Below are positions 6,059-15,505 of a DNA stretch of 64,000 nucleotides, one piece after another; the first letter of the stretch is position 1; every line of letters begins with the position of its first letter. The stretch is from Duncaniella sp. (GTDB taxonomy: Bacteria > Bacteroidota > Bacteroidia > Bacteroidales > Muribaculaceae), in contig JAIDCC010000096.1 in NCBI GenBank assembly GCA_029056055.1, positions 1 through 64,000 on the forward strand, written 5' to 3'. The notes under the pieces were generated by a model. That model made no database searches and was not told the origin of the DNA. It saw nothing but the letters and a program-made list of their open reading frames with translations. Made by a program: the position numbers and the translations under genes.

Positions 6059-8644
6059 ATGCGTATTTTTATTCTGATGTTGCTGCTGACGCTGTCTGCT
6101 ATAGCAGGCCTTCCGTCATCAACAATACCGCATATGTCTTCTCGAAAGATTTCAGGGAGATTGCTTACCATGGAAAACGGGCTTCCTGACAATAACGTGA
6201 GATGCGTTGCTGTGGATGATGCCGGATTCGTATGGATAAGCACTCTCCACAATCTCTATCGCTACGACGGATTTCGCTTCATCCAATTTAATATTGCCGG
6301 CACTGACTCCAAATCAAACAGGATAGAGCGTCTGACTAACGCGGGACACAACCTGTTGCAGATTAAAATGTCTGATGAAAAAGACAGGTTTCTGAATACC
6401 GAAACATTAAGTTTTAATGACAATCCTACTGAACGAAAAGCGAAACAGACGCGTCCGTTAGAGAAAGATTTTTTTGCCGACAGCCGAGGAAATCTTGTCA
6501 GGTTTGACAAGGAAACGGGTGAGATTCATATCCCCATGTTCGGTCAGCGCGACTCCCTGTGTCTTAAAGTGGTCAATGAAGAGATGCTCCGACTTCATAA
6601 CGATTTTAAGATAACGGTGATGAGAGCTTCCGACAGTACGATATGGGTCTCCACCAATGGCAATGGGGTGTTTATGCACGACCGGACACGTCAGAAGACA
6701 ATCCATATCACAAAGGCCGGTTACCCTTCGTTCATGGCGAGTGACTATGTTGTCAATATGGCCTCCGATATGGCGGGCGGTGTGTGGGTTGTATTCAACC
6801 GGGCAGGAATTGCGAGGATTGAACTTGACGAAAACGATATCCGCACCCTTCCGATGACGCCGGGAGAAGCACAAAACCACTCGAATGAAATCAAGCTATT
6901 GAAGAGACTTCCCGATGGCCGAATCATTGTGGCAAACGATGCCGGCTCTATCGGGAAAATTGATTACATCCACAATAAAGTCACTCCTGTCAAAGACTTT
7001 CCCGACGGTCTGGACTATCTTGATGCCGGCATATCACCCTCCGGATTCGCATGGATAGCCACCAGAAACCACGGTCTGATGCTTAATAATTGTTGGTATG
7101 TCAACGATGACGAAGATTACGCTACAATCGGGGGTAACAGAGTAGACGCTGTGGCCGAAGATGCCGCAGGACATATTTGGATAGGTGGCACCGGTTTTCT
7201 CGATTGCATCGATGCGAGTGATGCAGGGAAAGCGAATATTAAGTTCCGGCATCTGATGAATGAGGGCAACCGTAGCAATGTCAGGCAATTGCTTCTTGAC
7301 CAACACGGAAATATGTGGGGAGCGACTGATGACGGACTGATTGTATGGAATCCGGATTCGCTTTTAAGCACACGCGTTTCGGCGCCGGGTGAACTTGGCT
7401 TTATCAAAATTTTAGACAAGGTCAGAATCAATGCTTTGCATGAAGATGCGGCGGGCCGTCTATGGATAGGCACTGATAATGCGGGGTTGTATTGCGTGGA
7501 AAATATCCCTGAGAGGTTAGCTCCGGAAACCTTGCAGCCCGGTAAAGCTGAATGGTATTCCTCAAAAGCGTATATCCAGTCGGTGGCAAGCAATTCGAAT
7601 GGCGCCCTCTGGATAAGCACGGACAACGGACTTTTCCTATATCGCCGGGGGCTTTTCAGCCCCTCTTTGTTACGATTTGACAATGCTTCCGAACGAAATA
7701 TTTATCAGCGAGGATGTGTAGCTGAAACGGAGGATGGAAGTATGGCTTTCGGTACAGGTGACGGCATTGTTATCGTAGACGAAAACGATGTCAAGTCTTT
7801 CGATAGACCCGTAAGCCTCCATGTCTCGGATGTTGTCGGCGGCAACCGGTCATTGCTGTCAAGACTGAATGTTTCCGAAGATGCGAATGTATATCAACTC
7901 AAACTTGATGAAACGGAGTGTCCGGTTACTATCTATCTCACCGATTTGACGTTTGGCAAAGCGTCACGATTCTGCTACAAAATGGAAGGCCGTGATTCGG
8001 TATGGACCGTGACTGACGACCAGCCTTTTGTTTCTTTCGACGACCTGTCGGCCGGTCATCACACATTGTTGGTGCGTGCCATCTCGCCGGGCGGAGATTT
8101 CGTGGAGAAAAGGGTTGAAATCACTGTTGCCTCATCGTCGGTTGCTGCGACAAAAGTCGTCGCAGCTATCTGCGTTGCGATTTTTCTACTCGTTGTTTTA
8201 TTCGTGGCGAAAAGACGCGGCTCTAAACGCACGGAGGCTTCACCGGAGAGAACGCCCGCCCCCCTTCCACTGCCGGCACTTGACACGTCGGAATATGACC
8301 GCGAGTTTGTGGCCTCCCTGAATAAGTTCATCGAAGAGCACATGGTAGAAAGTGATTTGGGTGTGGAGCGCATGGCAAAAGCCATGAATTACGGGCGCAC
8401 CAAATTCTATGAAAAGGTCAACGATTTGCTGGGCTGCTCGCCCAAGGAATACCTCCGCAAAAGACGAATGGAAAGAGCGGCCGAACTTCTCAAGGATGAC
8501 CGTATCACTGTGGCTGAAGTGGCATACAAGGTTGGGTTTGGCACGCCGCAATACCTGACCACTGTTTTCAAACAGACCTATGGCATTTCGCCTTCTCAAT
8601 ATCGCAAGCAAGGAGGATTGGCACCATCTGAAAACATTCGATAA
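6059..8644 (+). CDS. Membrane-anchored AraC regulator with propeller sensor
   Basis: This 861-aa protein has a signal/anchor at residues 1-20, then repeated two-component-regulator propeller blades (about 35-600; recurring patterns such as GFVWISTLHNLYRYDG, HIWIGG and RLWIGTDNAGLY). A Y_Y_Y-like domain (about 615-690), one TM helix (about 700-717, VVAAICVAIFLLVVLFV) and a C-terminal AraC HTH (about 755-855, IGFGTPQ-like core VAYKVGFGTPQYLTTVFKQT) follow. The histidine kinase and receiver domains of ordinary hybrid two-component regulators are missing. It would sense a periplasmic glycan fragment and bind DNA directly from the membrane. Likely targets are the two glycoside hydrolase genes downstream. 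Confidence 0.85.
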   Translation: MRIFILMLLLTLSAIAGLPSSTIPHMSSRKISGRLLTMENGLPDNNVRCVAVDDAGFVWISTLHNLYRYDGFRFIQFNIAGTDSKSNRIERLTNAGHNLLQIKMSDEKDRFLNTETLSFNDNPTERKAKQTRPLEKDFFADSRGNLVRFDKETGEIHIPMFGQRDSLCLKVVNEEMLRLHNDFKITVMRASDSTIWVSTNGNGVFMHDRTRQKTIHITKAGYPSFMASDYVVNMASDMAGGVWVVFNRAGIARIELDENDIRTLPMTPGEAQNHSNEIKLLKRLPDGRIIVANDAGSIGKIDYIHNKVTPVKDFPDGLDYLDAGISPSGFAWIATRNHGLMLNNCWYVNDDEDYATIGGNRVDAVAEDAAGHIWIGGTGFLDCIDASDAGKANIKFRHLMNEGNRSNVRQLLLDQHGNMWGATDDGLIVWNPDSLLSTRVSAPGELGFIKILDKVRINALHEDAAGRLWIGTDNAGLYCVENIPERLAPETLQPGKAEWYSSKAYIQSVASNSNGALWISTDNGLFLYRRGLFSPSLLRFDNASERNIYQRGCVAETEDGSMAFGTGDGIVIVDENDVKSFDRPVSLHVSDVVGGNRSLLSRLNVSEDANVYQLKLDETECPVTIYLTDLTFGKASRFCYKMEGRDSVWTVTDDQPFVSFDDLSAGHHTLLVRAISPGGDFVEKRVEITVASSSVAATKVVAAICVAIFLLVVLFVAKRRGSKRTEASPERTPAPLPLPALDTSEYDREFVASLNKFIEEHMVESDLGVERMAKAMNYGRTKFYEKVNDLLGCSPKEYLRKRRMERAAELLKDDRITVAEVAYKVGFGTPQYLTTVFKQTYGISPSQYRKQGGLAPSENIR

Positions 8645-8664
8645 TAGCATGAAAATGTTCCGGC

Positions 8665-8697
8665 GTACAAATCTGTACGAATCCGTACATATTTGTA
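8665..8697 (+). promoter_or_regulatory. GTAC direct repeats at 10-bp spacing (candidate operator)
   Basis: GTAC occurs at 8665, 8675 and 8685, with a partial copy (GTA) at 8695. The copies are exactly 10 bp apart, within similar decamers of type ctGTACaAAT. All lie on one DNA face directly upstream of the promoter for the GH2 gene, as expected for an AraC-family multimer site. Confidence 0.6.
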
Positions 8698-8728
8698 ATT
8701 GCCTGATTATGTTGAATTACTAACTTTG
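8698..8728 (+). promoter_or_regulatory. Promoter of the GH2/GH106 genes
   Basis: The -33-like ATTG at 8698-8701 and -7 box TAACTTTG at 8721-8728 are separated by 19 bases, the expected spacing. The leader to the ATG at 8768 is about 35 nt. Confidence 0.65.
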
Positions 8729-8767
8729 CGGCATGGTTTCACAACATAATCGACGTTTAAGAATAGC

Positions 8768-11200
8768 ATGAAAAAACTGACTCTATTATTATTTGCGCTG
8801 ATGCTTGGCACATCAGCTGCGGAGGCAGCGGAGCGAGACTCTGTGCTGATGAATTTCGACTGGCTTTTCCACCTCGGAGAAGTTGCCGACGGAGAGAAGC
8901 CGGGGATTGACCTCACCGGCTGGAAACAGGTGAATCTGCCCCTCGACTATCAACTCAACATGCCATGGAACAAGGAGGCAAAGCCCTCGCGCGGCTTCAA
9001 AGATATGTCGGGAGGCTGGTTCCGCAAAAATTTCACTCCCGATGAATCTTGGAAAGGGCGCAAAGTGTTGCTTGACTTTGAAGGCCTCATGTACTACGGC
9101 GATGTTTTCCTGAATGGCGAAAAAATCGGCTCAACGGAATATGGTTACTGCGGATTTGATTGTGACATCACCGACCGCCTCGAATACGGCCGAGACAATC
9201 TCCTGGCTGTCTATACTCACACCGGCCCGGAGGGTGGCTCGAGATGGTATACGGGCGGAGGTATTAATCGCGACGTGCGGATAATACTTGCCGACACTAT
9301 GTCAATGGCGAGACACGGACTATACGTCACCACTGAAAAAATCAATGATGACGAGTGGGTGGTGAAAGCGCAGGCCGAGGTGCCCGGCAACATCCTGGAG
9401 AAAGGAAAGGTGGAGTTTAAGGCCGAAATCATCGATTCTGACGGCACATGTATCGCCTCGACGCCTCTTACAGCCGCGCCGTCACAGTCGCGTCTTCAAC
9501 TCTGCGAAATCCCTCTCCCGGACATTACGGTCAAGTCACCCCGCCTCTGGACAGTCACTTCACCCGGTGCGCCCGACAACCTTAACGCGCTCTATACCTG
9601 CCGGCTGACCATGTATGTCGACGGCACTCCCCGGGATGTGCTCAACAGTCGCCTCGGTTTCCGCACCATCGATTACGGCCCCGATTATGGTTTTCGCCTT
9701 AACGGAGAGAAGGTGTTCCTTCAGGGCATTGCCAATCACGTTGATTTCGGAGGAGTCGGCGTCGCTGCTTTCCCGTCGGCCATAAAACGTCAGCTTCAGA
9801 CATTGAGAGATTTCGGATTTAACGCGGTGCGATGCTCTCACAATCCCTATCCGCCCGTATTCTACGACTTGTGCGATGAAATGGGATTTCTTGTCGTTGA
9901 TGAATTTGTGGATAAATGGAGTAATGACGGCAACTGTTGGGGAGGCAGGGACTCGTTTATGAATGTCTGGCCGTCGCTTTTGACTGAATGGGTGAAACGC
10001 GACCGCAACCATCCGAGCATCATAATGTGGAGTCTGGGTAATGAAATGCAGCATCGCGAGAATGCTTCGGGTTACATGACGGGTGATTGGGGCGTGACGA
10101 CCTTTAAAATTCTCGACACGTTCCTGAAACGATATGACAGGTCGCGCCCTTCGACCGCCGCCATGTATCCGGCCAGAGCCAACGGAATACGACGCGCCGA
10201 CCCCGGCTTCAGAGAAAAGGACAACATCATTCCTCCCGAACTTTCGCGTATCACCGAAATCGCATCCTACAATTATGAGTATGCCGACTATCCCAGATAT
10301 AAAGAGGTCGACCCCAACCTCATAATTTTTCAAAGTGAGGCGAGTGTCAACGACCTCGTGACGCCCTTCCTTCGCATGGACCGTGAGTCGACAGTAGGCC
10401 TTTGCTATTGGGGAGCTATCGAATATTGGGGCGAGAGTGACGGTTGGCCCAAGAAGGGATGGAATTATTCATTCTTCGACCACACGTTGCTTCCCTATCC
10501 GCGCGCATGGCTCGTAAGGTCGTGCTTTGTCGACGAGCCTCAGGTTCATATCGGTGTGCTCGAAAGTGAGCAGAAAAGCATCATCTGGAATGATATCCTT
10601 TCCGGCCGTGCCGAGATGAGCCATTTCTACCATCGTCCTGAAAAGGGCGACAGTATCACCCTTGAAATTTCATCAAACTGCGATGAGGTGGAACTGCTGA
10701 AAAACGGGAAAAGTCTCGGTGTGAAAAGCAATGACCGCAGCAACGACAAAGTGCAGAATAAATTTCTTTGGAGAGGCGTTGAATGGGAACCCGGCAAAAT
10801 CGAGGCCATCGGTCGCAACAACGGGGTCGAGGTGGCGAGACACTCTCTGACTTCACCCGGCAAAGCGGTGTGCCTCAAAATCACGGAGGAAGACAACGGC
10901 GACTGGACTGCCGACGGAATGAATCTGAGGTATATCAGAGTGTCGGCCGTCGATAAAGCCGGACGAACTGTCGAAAACTTCGACGGCCTGCTGACTGTAG
11001 ATGTTGACGGCGAAGCTGAAATGCTCGCTCTCGACAATGGCAATCATTTCACCGACCGCGGGTTTGAGGACAGCTCCACGCCGCTTTATCGAGGTCAGGC
11101 TCTGATAATCTTGCGCTCTACCCGCAACAATGGTAAAGTAAATGTGAAAGCTTCTGTTCCGGAGCTGAAAGAGGCTTCGCTTCAATTGACAACCAAGTAA
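8768..11200 (+). CDS. GH2 glycoside hydrolase (beta-galactosidase-like)
   Basis: This 810-aa protein has a signal peptide (about 1-21, ending AEAAE). The GH2 sugar-binding jelly roll (GGWFRKNF, YYGDVFLNGEKIGS), the Ig-like domain and a TIM barrel follow in order. In the barrel, WSLGNEMQ places the acid/base Glu at 426, and FQSEAS places the candidate nucleophile Glu at 524. Two beta-sandwich domains complete the C-terminus (from about 600; DUF4982-like). Secreted exo-glycosidase, probably removing beta-linked galactose or a related sugar; specificity cannot be read from sequence. It follows the membrane AraC regulator. Its stop codon touches the left end of the repeat element. Confidence 0.85.
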   Translation: MKKLTLLLFALMLGTSAAEAAERDSVLMNFDWLFHLGEVADGEKPGIDLTGWKQVNLPLDYQLNMPWNKEAKPSRGFKDMSGGWFRKNFTPDESWKGRKVLLDFEGLMYYGDVFLNGEKIGSTEYGYCGFDCDITDRLEYGRDNLLAVYTHTGPEGGSRWYTGGGINRDVRIILADTMSMARHGLYVTTEKINDDEWVVKAQAEVPGNILEKGKVEFKAEIIDSDGTCIASTPLTAAPSQSRLQLCEIPLPDITVKSPRLWTVTSPGAPDNLNALYTCRLTMYVDGTPRDVLNSRLGFRTIDYGPDYGFRLNGEKVFLQGIANHVDFGGVGVAAFPSAIKRQLQTLRDFGFNAVRCSHNPYPPVFYDLCDEMGFLVVDEFVDKWSNDGNCWGGRDSFMNVWPSLLTEWVKRDRNHPSIIMWSLGNEMQHRENASGYMTGDWGVTTFKILDTFLKRYDRSRPSTAAMYPARANGIRRADPGFREKDNIIPPELSRITEIASYNYEYADYPRYKEVDPNLIIFQSEASVNDLVTPFLRMDRESTVGLCYWGAIEYWGESDGWPKKGWNYSFFDHTLLPYPRAWLVRSCFVDEPQVHIGVLESEQKSIIWNDILSGRAEMSHFYHRPEKGDSITLEISSNCDEVELLKNGKSLGVKSNDRSNDKVQNKFLWRGVEWEPGKIEAIGRNNGVEVARHSLTSPGKAVCLKITEEDNGDWTADGMNLRYIRVSAVDKAGRTVENFDGLLTVDVDGEAEMLALDNGNHFTDRGFEDSSTPLYRGQALIILRSTRNNGKVNVKASVPELKEASLQLTTK

Positions 11201-11416
11201 GTAAGTGAGAAAAATAAATGAATAAATAAAACGAAGTTATTTTTGAGATGATTTGTGTTCGGAACGAAGGAGTGTAGCCGCGCTACACGTAATCGCGAAG
11301 CGCTTTCGAGCTTGACGAGAAAGACTGAATGACAAGCACGAAGCATCCAAAAAGAACGAGTTTTATTGTTCAAGAAATTTTCTTCACATATATCGTTTTA
11401 TTTTTAGAACTTACTT
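11198..11416 (+). mobile_element. Dispersed TIR element, copy A (219 bp)
   Basis: Begins TAAGTAAGTGAGAAAAATAA and ends TTTTATTTTTAGAACTTACT, an imperfect terminal inverted repeat of about 22 bp. The right third (AAGCATCCAAAAAGAACGAG, then TTTTATTGTTCAAGAA) is nearly identical to copies at 34504 and 50704. The centre differs: its hairpin is GTGTAGC/GCTACAC rather than GCATAGC/GCTATGC. There is no coding capacity. It separates the GH2 and GH106 genes and overlaps the GH2 stop codon. Confidence 0.8.
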
Positions 11417-11429
11417 CATTCGTTACGCC

Positions 11430-13883
11430 ATGAAAATATTGAAAAATCTTGCCTTACTCTCTCTCCTCGTAGTTTCGAGCGCGTCGGCGGCGGGGGCCGA
11501 CGAGCTTTGGGAGTCGTTTGCCAACCCCGGCCGTGACGCACGCACCAAACTCTGGTGGTTTCACGGCGAGACGGAGACCACCAAGGAGGGTATCGACGCC
11601 GACCTTCAGGCCTTCAAAGATGCCGGGATAGGAGGCGTGGTGTTCTACGACCAGACCCATGGCAGTCAGGAGGGGGCTTGTCCGTCGCTCTCGCCGCAGT
11701 GGTGGGAGATGATAAAATATGCCGCGCTCAAGGCTAAAGAGCTCGGACTGATTTTCGATGTGGCTTCCACTAACGGCTACGTGGCGGGAGGCCCGTGGAT
11801 TTCTCCGGCCGACGGTATGCAAAAAATCGTGACACTCCGACCGGGCGATAACGCACCTAAAGGCTTCACGCCTCTGGTCACCATCACCACTCCCCTACCC
11901 GCGGATGATACGTTTGCCGACACCCTCATCCTCAAGGAGCGCGTCACCATCGTCGACAACCAACCGCTTCAGGTGGTGGCCGACTTCAAGACCCCGAAGG
12001 AAATTCGCACCGTCAGCTACACTTGCCGCCCGAGAGGCAAGGGGGATTACGGCTCGATGAACATTCCGGGCAAACCGCAGAAAGATTACTTCGGTGCGGG
12101 CTACATTCTGTTTCCTCCGATAGGCGAACTGCAATGCAGCGAGGATGGCATCAACTGGACCACGGTGGCCTCCCTGCGCGGCATAGAAGATATCATAGGG
12201 CATAAGAGCGCGCAGCGCACCATCAACTTTCCGCCCGTCAAGGCGCGCTTCTTCCGACTCAACATCCATGACTGGCAGGGAGAGTCGGCGCGACACAACA
12301 ATCTTTACCTCGAAAACGTGCGCCTGATGAGCTATGACATGACCGACAACTGGGAGACCAAAAGCGGCCTGCGCAGCGAACTTCCGTCGGCTACCCCGGT
12401 TGACATCAAATCAGACTTCCGCCCCTTTGCCGGAGAAGTGACCATAGGCTATGCCCCCACAGGAGGCCACGCCAAGCATGGACGCAGGCAAATAGTATGG
12501 CAAGGCGATACGCTCACAGCCAATACATGGTTTGAAGCAGACGTGTTGAGTGCGAAAGCTGCCGAGCTCCACTACAACAGCTACTTCAAGGCGATACACG
12601 ACACGCTTTCGGCCATAGGTTGCAAACCTGCAGGAATGCAGATTGACAGCCACGAGGCCGGCATTGCCAACTGGACGGCTGAAATGCCCGCACATTTCCG
12701 CCGACTCCGCGGCTACGACATCGACAAGTGGCTTCCGGCTCTCGGCGGCTACATCGTGGAAAGCCGCGAAGCCACGGAAAGCTTTCTCAAAGATTTCAAA
12801 CTCACCGTCAGCGAGCTCGTAGCCGAACAGTTCTACGGCACCATCGACTCGCTTTGCCGGCGCGACGGCGTAGTGCTCACGTCGCAGGCCATGCTCGGAT
12901 GTGCCAACGACAACATCGCGTCGCGCGGCAGGGTGGCCAAACCGCAGGGTGAGTTCTGGGGTTATCAGAAAAACGGCAACTACGACTGCCTCGACACCGC
13001 CTCGGCCGCTCATCTCTACGGAAAGCGCATAGCTTCGGGAGAAGCCTTCACCGACTCGCCCTATTTCTTTCCGGCGCACGAAAACGATTCGATATGGAAG
13101 GAACGCGGTTGGCACAATCTGCTGCGAATAGCAAATCTGGCCTATGCCAAAGGCATCAACGAGTTTGTAGTGTGCGCCTCAAGCTATCAGCCGTGGCTCG
13201 ACAGGAAATATAACGATGACGCCTCGGCGCACCCCTACATTTTCCACCGTCACAACCCGGCGTGGGACAAGAGCCGCCAACACTTCTGGGAGTATCAGGC
13301 CCGCTGCTCGCAGATGCTTCAGACGGGCAAGCCGGTGGTTGACATTCTCGTCTTTCTCGGCGACGAACTTCCCGCCAAGACGATGGCCTTCAAACTGCCC
13401 GAAGTGCCTGAAGGCTACCTTTTCGACGTATGCACTCCCGCATCGCTGAAGCATTGGATGGCGACTGCGCAGGAGCTTGCGCCCGAATATCGCGTGCTCG
13501 CCGTGCAGGGGCGTTCCGACATCTCTGCTGAAGCCGAACAGATGTTTGAGACGCTGAAAAGCAGAGGCCTGACGATAGTGCGCTGCGACAAAGGGGAAAA
13601 TCTTGCCGAAGCTCTGAAGAAGGCCGGACTCTCGCCCGACATCAGAATAGAAAGCGACGATGAGCCTGACAGCAAAGTCTACTTCAATCACAGGCAGACT
13701 GCCGAGGCCGACATCTATTTCGTCTACAACCACAGCGCGAAGCCCTACTCTGCTCCGCTCAGCCTGCGCACCGATAGAAACGACATCGAAAACTGGAATC
13801 CGCTCACCGGCGAACGCCGTCGCAACCCCGACAACATGTTGCGTCTCGCTCCCTACGAAAGCACAATCCTCATAGCCCGCTAA
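11430..13883 (+). CDS. GH106-like alpha-L-rhamnosidase
   Basis: This 817-aa protein has a signal peptide (about 1-22). The family opening LWESFANPGRDARTKLWWF and EGIDADLQAFKDAGIGG marks the GH106-type catalytic barrel. An inserted discoidin-like jelly roll (about residues 230-290, CSEDGINWTTVA, RFFRLNIHDWQ) precedes the second half. The stretch MQIDSHEAGIANWT corresponds to FEIDSYEAGGQTWS in the second family member at 29604, indicating conserved active-site residues. Secreted; likely releases alpha-L-rhamnose from pectin-like or glycosylated substrates. Probably expressed with the GH2 gene, although the repeat element lies between and no own promoter box is seen. Confidence 0.75.
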   Translation: MKILKNLALLSLLVVSSASAAGADELWESFANPGRDARTKLWWFHGETETTKEGIDADLQAFKDAGIGGVVFYDQTHGSQEGACPSLSPQWWEMIKYAALKAKELGLIFDVASTNGYVAGGPWISPADGMQKIVTLRPGDNAPKGFTPLVTITTPLPADDTFADTLILKERVTIVDNQPLQVVADFKTPKEIRTVSYTCRPRGKGDYGSMNIPGKPQKDYFGAGYILFPPIGELQCSEDGINWTTVASLRGIEDIIGHKSAQRTINFPPVKARFFRLNIHDWQGESARHNNLYLENVRLMSYDMTDNWETKSGLRSELPSATPVDIKSDFRPFAGEVTIGYAPTGGHAKHGRRQIVWQGDTLTANTWFEADVLSAKAAELHYNSYFKAIHDTLSAIGCKPAGMQIDSHEAGIANWTAEMPAHFRRLRGYDIDKWLPALGGYIVESREATESFLKDFKLTVSELVAEQFYGTIDSLCRRDGVVLTSQAMLGCANDNIASRGRVAKPQGEFWGYQKNGNYDCLDTASAAHLYGKRIASGEAFTDSPYFFPAHENDSIWKERGWHNLLRIANLAYAKGINEFVVCASSYQPWLDRKYNDDASAHPYIFHRHNPAWDKSRQHFWEYQARCSQMLQTGKPVVDILVFLGDELPAKTMAFKLPEVPEGYLFDVCTPASLKHWMATAQELAPEYRVLAVQGRSDISAEAEQMFETLKSRGLTIVRCDKGENLAEALKKAGLSPDIRIESDDEPDSKVYFNHRQTAEADIYFVYNHSAKPYSAPLSLRTDRNDIENWNPLTGERRRNPDNMLRLAPYESTILIAR

Positions 13884-13890
13884 GCAAAAC

Positions 13891-13947
13891 GTAAGTTCGA
13901 TATAGGGAATTATCTCTGCTTGAGAAGATTTCCTATATCGAACTTAT
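13891..13947. terminator. Bidirectional terminator-like palindrome
   Basis: Inverted repeat of about 17-18 bp centred on AAGTTCGATATAGG / CCTATATCGAACTT, placed exactly between two convergent genes. It lacks a long T-run but its position fits a shared transcript end. Confidence 0.6.
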
Positions 13948-13953
13948 GCCGGA

Positions 13954-14769
13954 TTATTCGATTGAAAGATATTGTTCGTCGGTGACAGGTTCGAGCCAGA
14001 CGTTTTCGGATTCTTCACCGGGGACGGCGAAAGCCAGGTGTGCGAACCATGAATCTTTCGCGGCTCCATGCCAGTGTTTGACGTTGGCCGGAATATGGAT
14101 TACCGTGCCGGGGAGAATCTCTACGGCCGGTTTGCCTTCCTCCTGATACCAACCACGGCCTGCGACACCCACGAGCAGTTGACCGCCTCCTTTTTCAGCC
14201 TTGTGAATGTGCCAGTTGTTGCGGCAACCAGGCTCGAAGGTGACATTGGCGAACGGAATCTGAGAGTCGGAAATCTGGGCGAGATAGCTCTGACCGATGA
14301 AATATTTTTCGTATGCAGTGTTTGGAGCTCCGATGGGGAAAATCATCTGACGTTGGAAAGCGGCTTTTGCGTCGTCACCCTTAATGTCGTCGTTCCAGAC
14401 ATCTTTGGCAAGGCGGAAGGCAGCCCAGGCCTTTGGCCAACCTGCATAAAATGCGATATGGGTGATTATCTCGGCAGCCTCGGTGCGGGTGATACCGTTT
14501 TTCTTTGCTTCCTGAAGATGATAGGTCAGCGAGCTGTCGGTGATGCCCTGAGAGATGAGGGCAGTGATTGTCACCAGACTGCGGTCGCGCAGAGAGAGAA
14601 GGTCGTTTCTGCTCCATACTTCTCCGAAGAGGATGTCGTCGTTGAGTCGGGCGAACTCGGGGGCAAACTCGCCGAGCGCGTCACGTCCGGCTGTCTGAAC
14701 AATTTTTGTCTGTGCCATAAGATTGAAAATGCAGGCTATGCTGATTAGAGTTATTATTATTCGTTTCAT
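13954..14769 (-). CDS. Secreted carboxymuconolactone decarboxylase-cupin fusion
   Basis: This 271-aa protein has a signal peptide (about 1-19). An AhpD/CMD-like helical domain follows (about 25-130; RSLVTITALISQG, then EAAEIITHIAFYAGWPKA), then a cupin (about 155-265). The cupin shows the metal-ligand pattern NNWHIHKAEKGGGQ and IPANVKHWHGA. CMD-cupin fusions occur in Bacteroidota next to aldo/keto reductases and flavodoxins. The classic CxxC of active AhpD is not present, so peroxidase chemistry is unlikely. Last gene of the four-gene operon 17217-13954; its ATG overlaps the stop of the flavodoxin gene. Confidence 0.8.
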   Translation of the reverse strand: MKRIIITLISIACIFNLMAQTKIVQTAGRDALGEFAPEFARLNDDILFGEVWSRNDLLSLRDRSLVTITALISQGITDSSLTYHLQEAKKNGITRTEAAEIITHIAFYAGWPKAWAAFRLAKDVWNDDIKGDDAKAAFQRQMIFPIGAPNTAYEKYFIGQSYLAQISDSQIPFANVTFEPGCRNNWHIHKAEKGGGQLLVGVAGRGWYQEEGKPAVEILPGTVIHIPANVKHWHGAAKDSWFAHLAFAVPGEESENVWLEPVTDEQYLSIE

Positions 14770-15488
14770 CGTGAGAGACAGGTTTTATTTCCATTGATAA
14801 TGTAAATGCCGGCTTGCAGGCTGTCGAGGGTTTTGGATTTATACAAAAGCTGCGTTCCTGACAGGGTGTAGACAGTGAAATCAGTGGCCGCCTCGTGGTT
14901 TACGCGGTCAATTCCGCTTGTCAACGTCGCATAGCCGATTTCCTTCAGCCAGTTTTCTATCATTGAAGAGGCGTTTGAAGTCTGCGAACTGCGAATCCAG
15001 AGGCTTGGAGTCAGGAAATGACCATCGGGAATGAGACGTTTAGCATCGGCCTCGACTCCGCTTATGCCACTGCTCGCGCTCGATACGATGAGGCCGATGT
15101 TCTTTCCGGCCATTGCGTTGCCGTTGTGAAAAAGGTAGGTCTGCAACGGAGCCGCCATCTGACTCCACCAGAGCGGGGCTGCTATGATTATGGTGTCGTA
15201 GTCAGCGGGCGTCACATTCACCGGGTCGATTGCCGGATAGGAGGAGCTGTCGTCGGGATGATTTTTTATGGCACCGATTTGAGCGCTTCCTATAGCGTAG
15301 TTGTCGGCGGCATAGTCGAGCCCCTTCTCCGCCGGTTCTATTTCAACTACGTCAGCCTCAATCTGACGGCTGAGTTCGGAGACAATCTGCCTGACATTAT
15401 TGGTGTAGCTGTAATAGACTATCAGCGTTTTGGCGTTGATTGCCAAGCAACCAATCACCATGACTAAAATTAGAATTATTCTTTTCAT
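14766..15488 (-). CDS. Secreted flavodoxin with sorting-like tail
   Basis: About 240 aa. The start MKRIILILVMVIGCLAINA is a signal peptide, so the longer upstream frame to 15593 is rejected. Next comes a flavodoxin fold with the FMN phosphate loop YYSYTNNVRQI (about residues 23-33) and the aromatic loop APLWWSQMAAPLQTYL. The last 35 residues (VYTLSGTQLL, then GIYIINGNKT) resemble the C-terminal sorting-type tail common in Bacteroidota secreted proteins. An exported flavodoxin is unusual because FMN proteins normally work in the cytoplasm. It overlaps the CMD-cupin gene (ATGA) and follows the Tat aldo/keto reductase by 17 bp. Confidence 0.8.
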   Translation of the reverse strand: MKRIILILVMVIGCLAINAKTLIVYYSYTNNVRQIVSELSRQIEADVVEIEPAEKGLDYAADNYAIGSAQIGAIKNHPDDSSSYPAIDPVNVTPADYDTIIIAAPLWWSQMAAPLQTYLFHNGNAMAGKNIGLIVSSASSGISGVEADAKRLIPDGHFLTPSLWIRSSQTSNASSMIENWLKEIGYATLTSGIDRVNHEAATDFTVYTLSGTQLLYKSKTLDSLQAGIYIINGNKTCLSR

Positions 15489-15505
15489 ATGTGCGTGAGT
15501 TGTTT

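Noticed and set aside
8665..8697. Short regular repeats considered as CRISPR
   Set aside because: Units are only 10 bp with no spacers and sit at a promoter; an operator explains them better.
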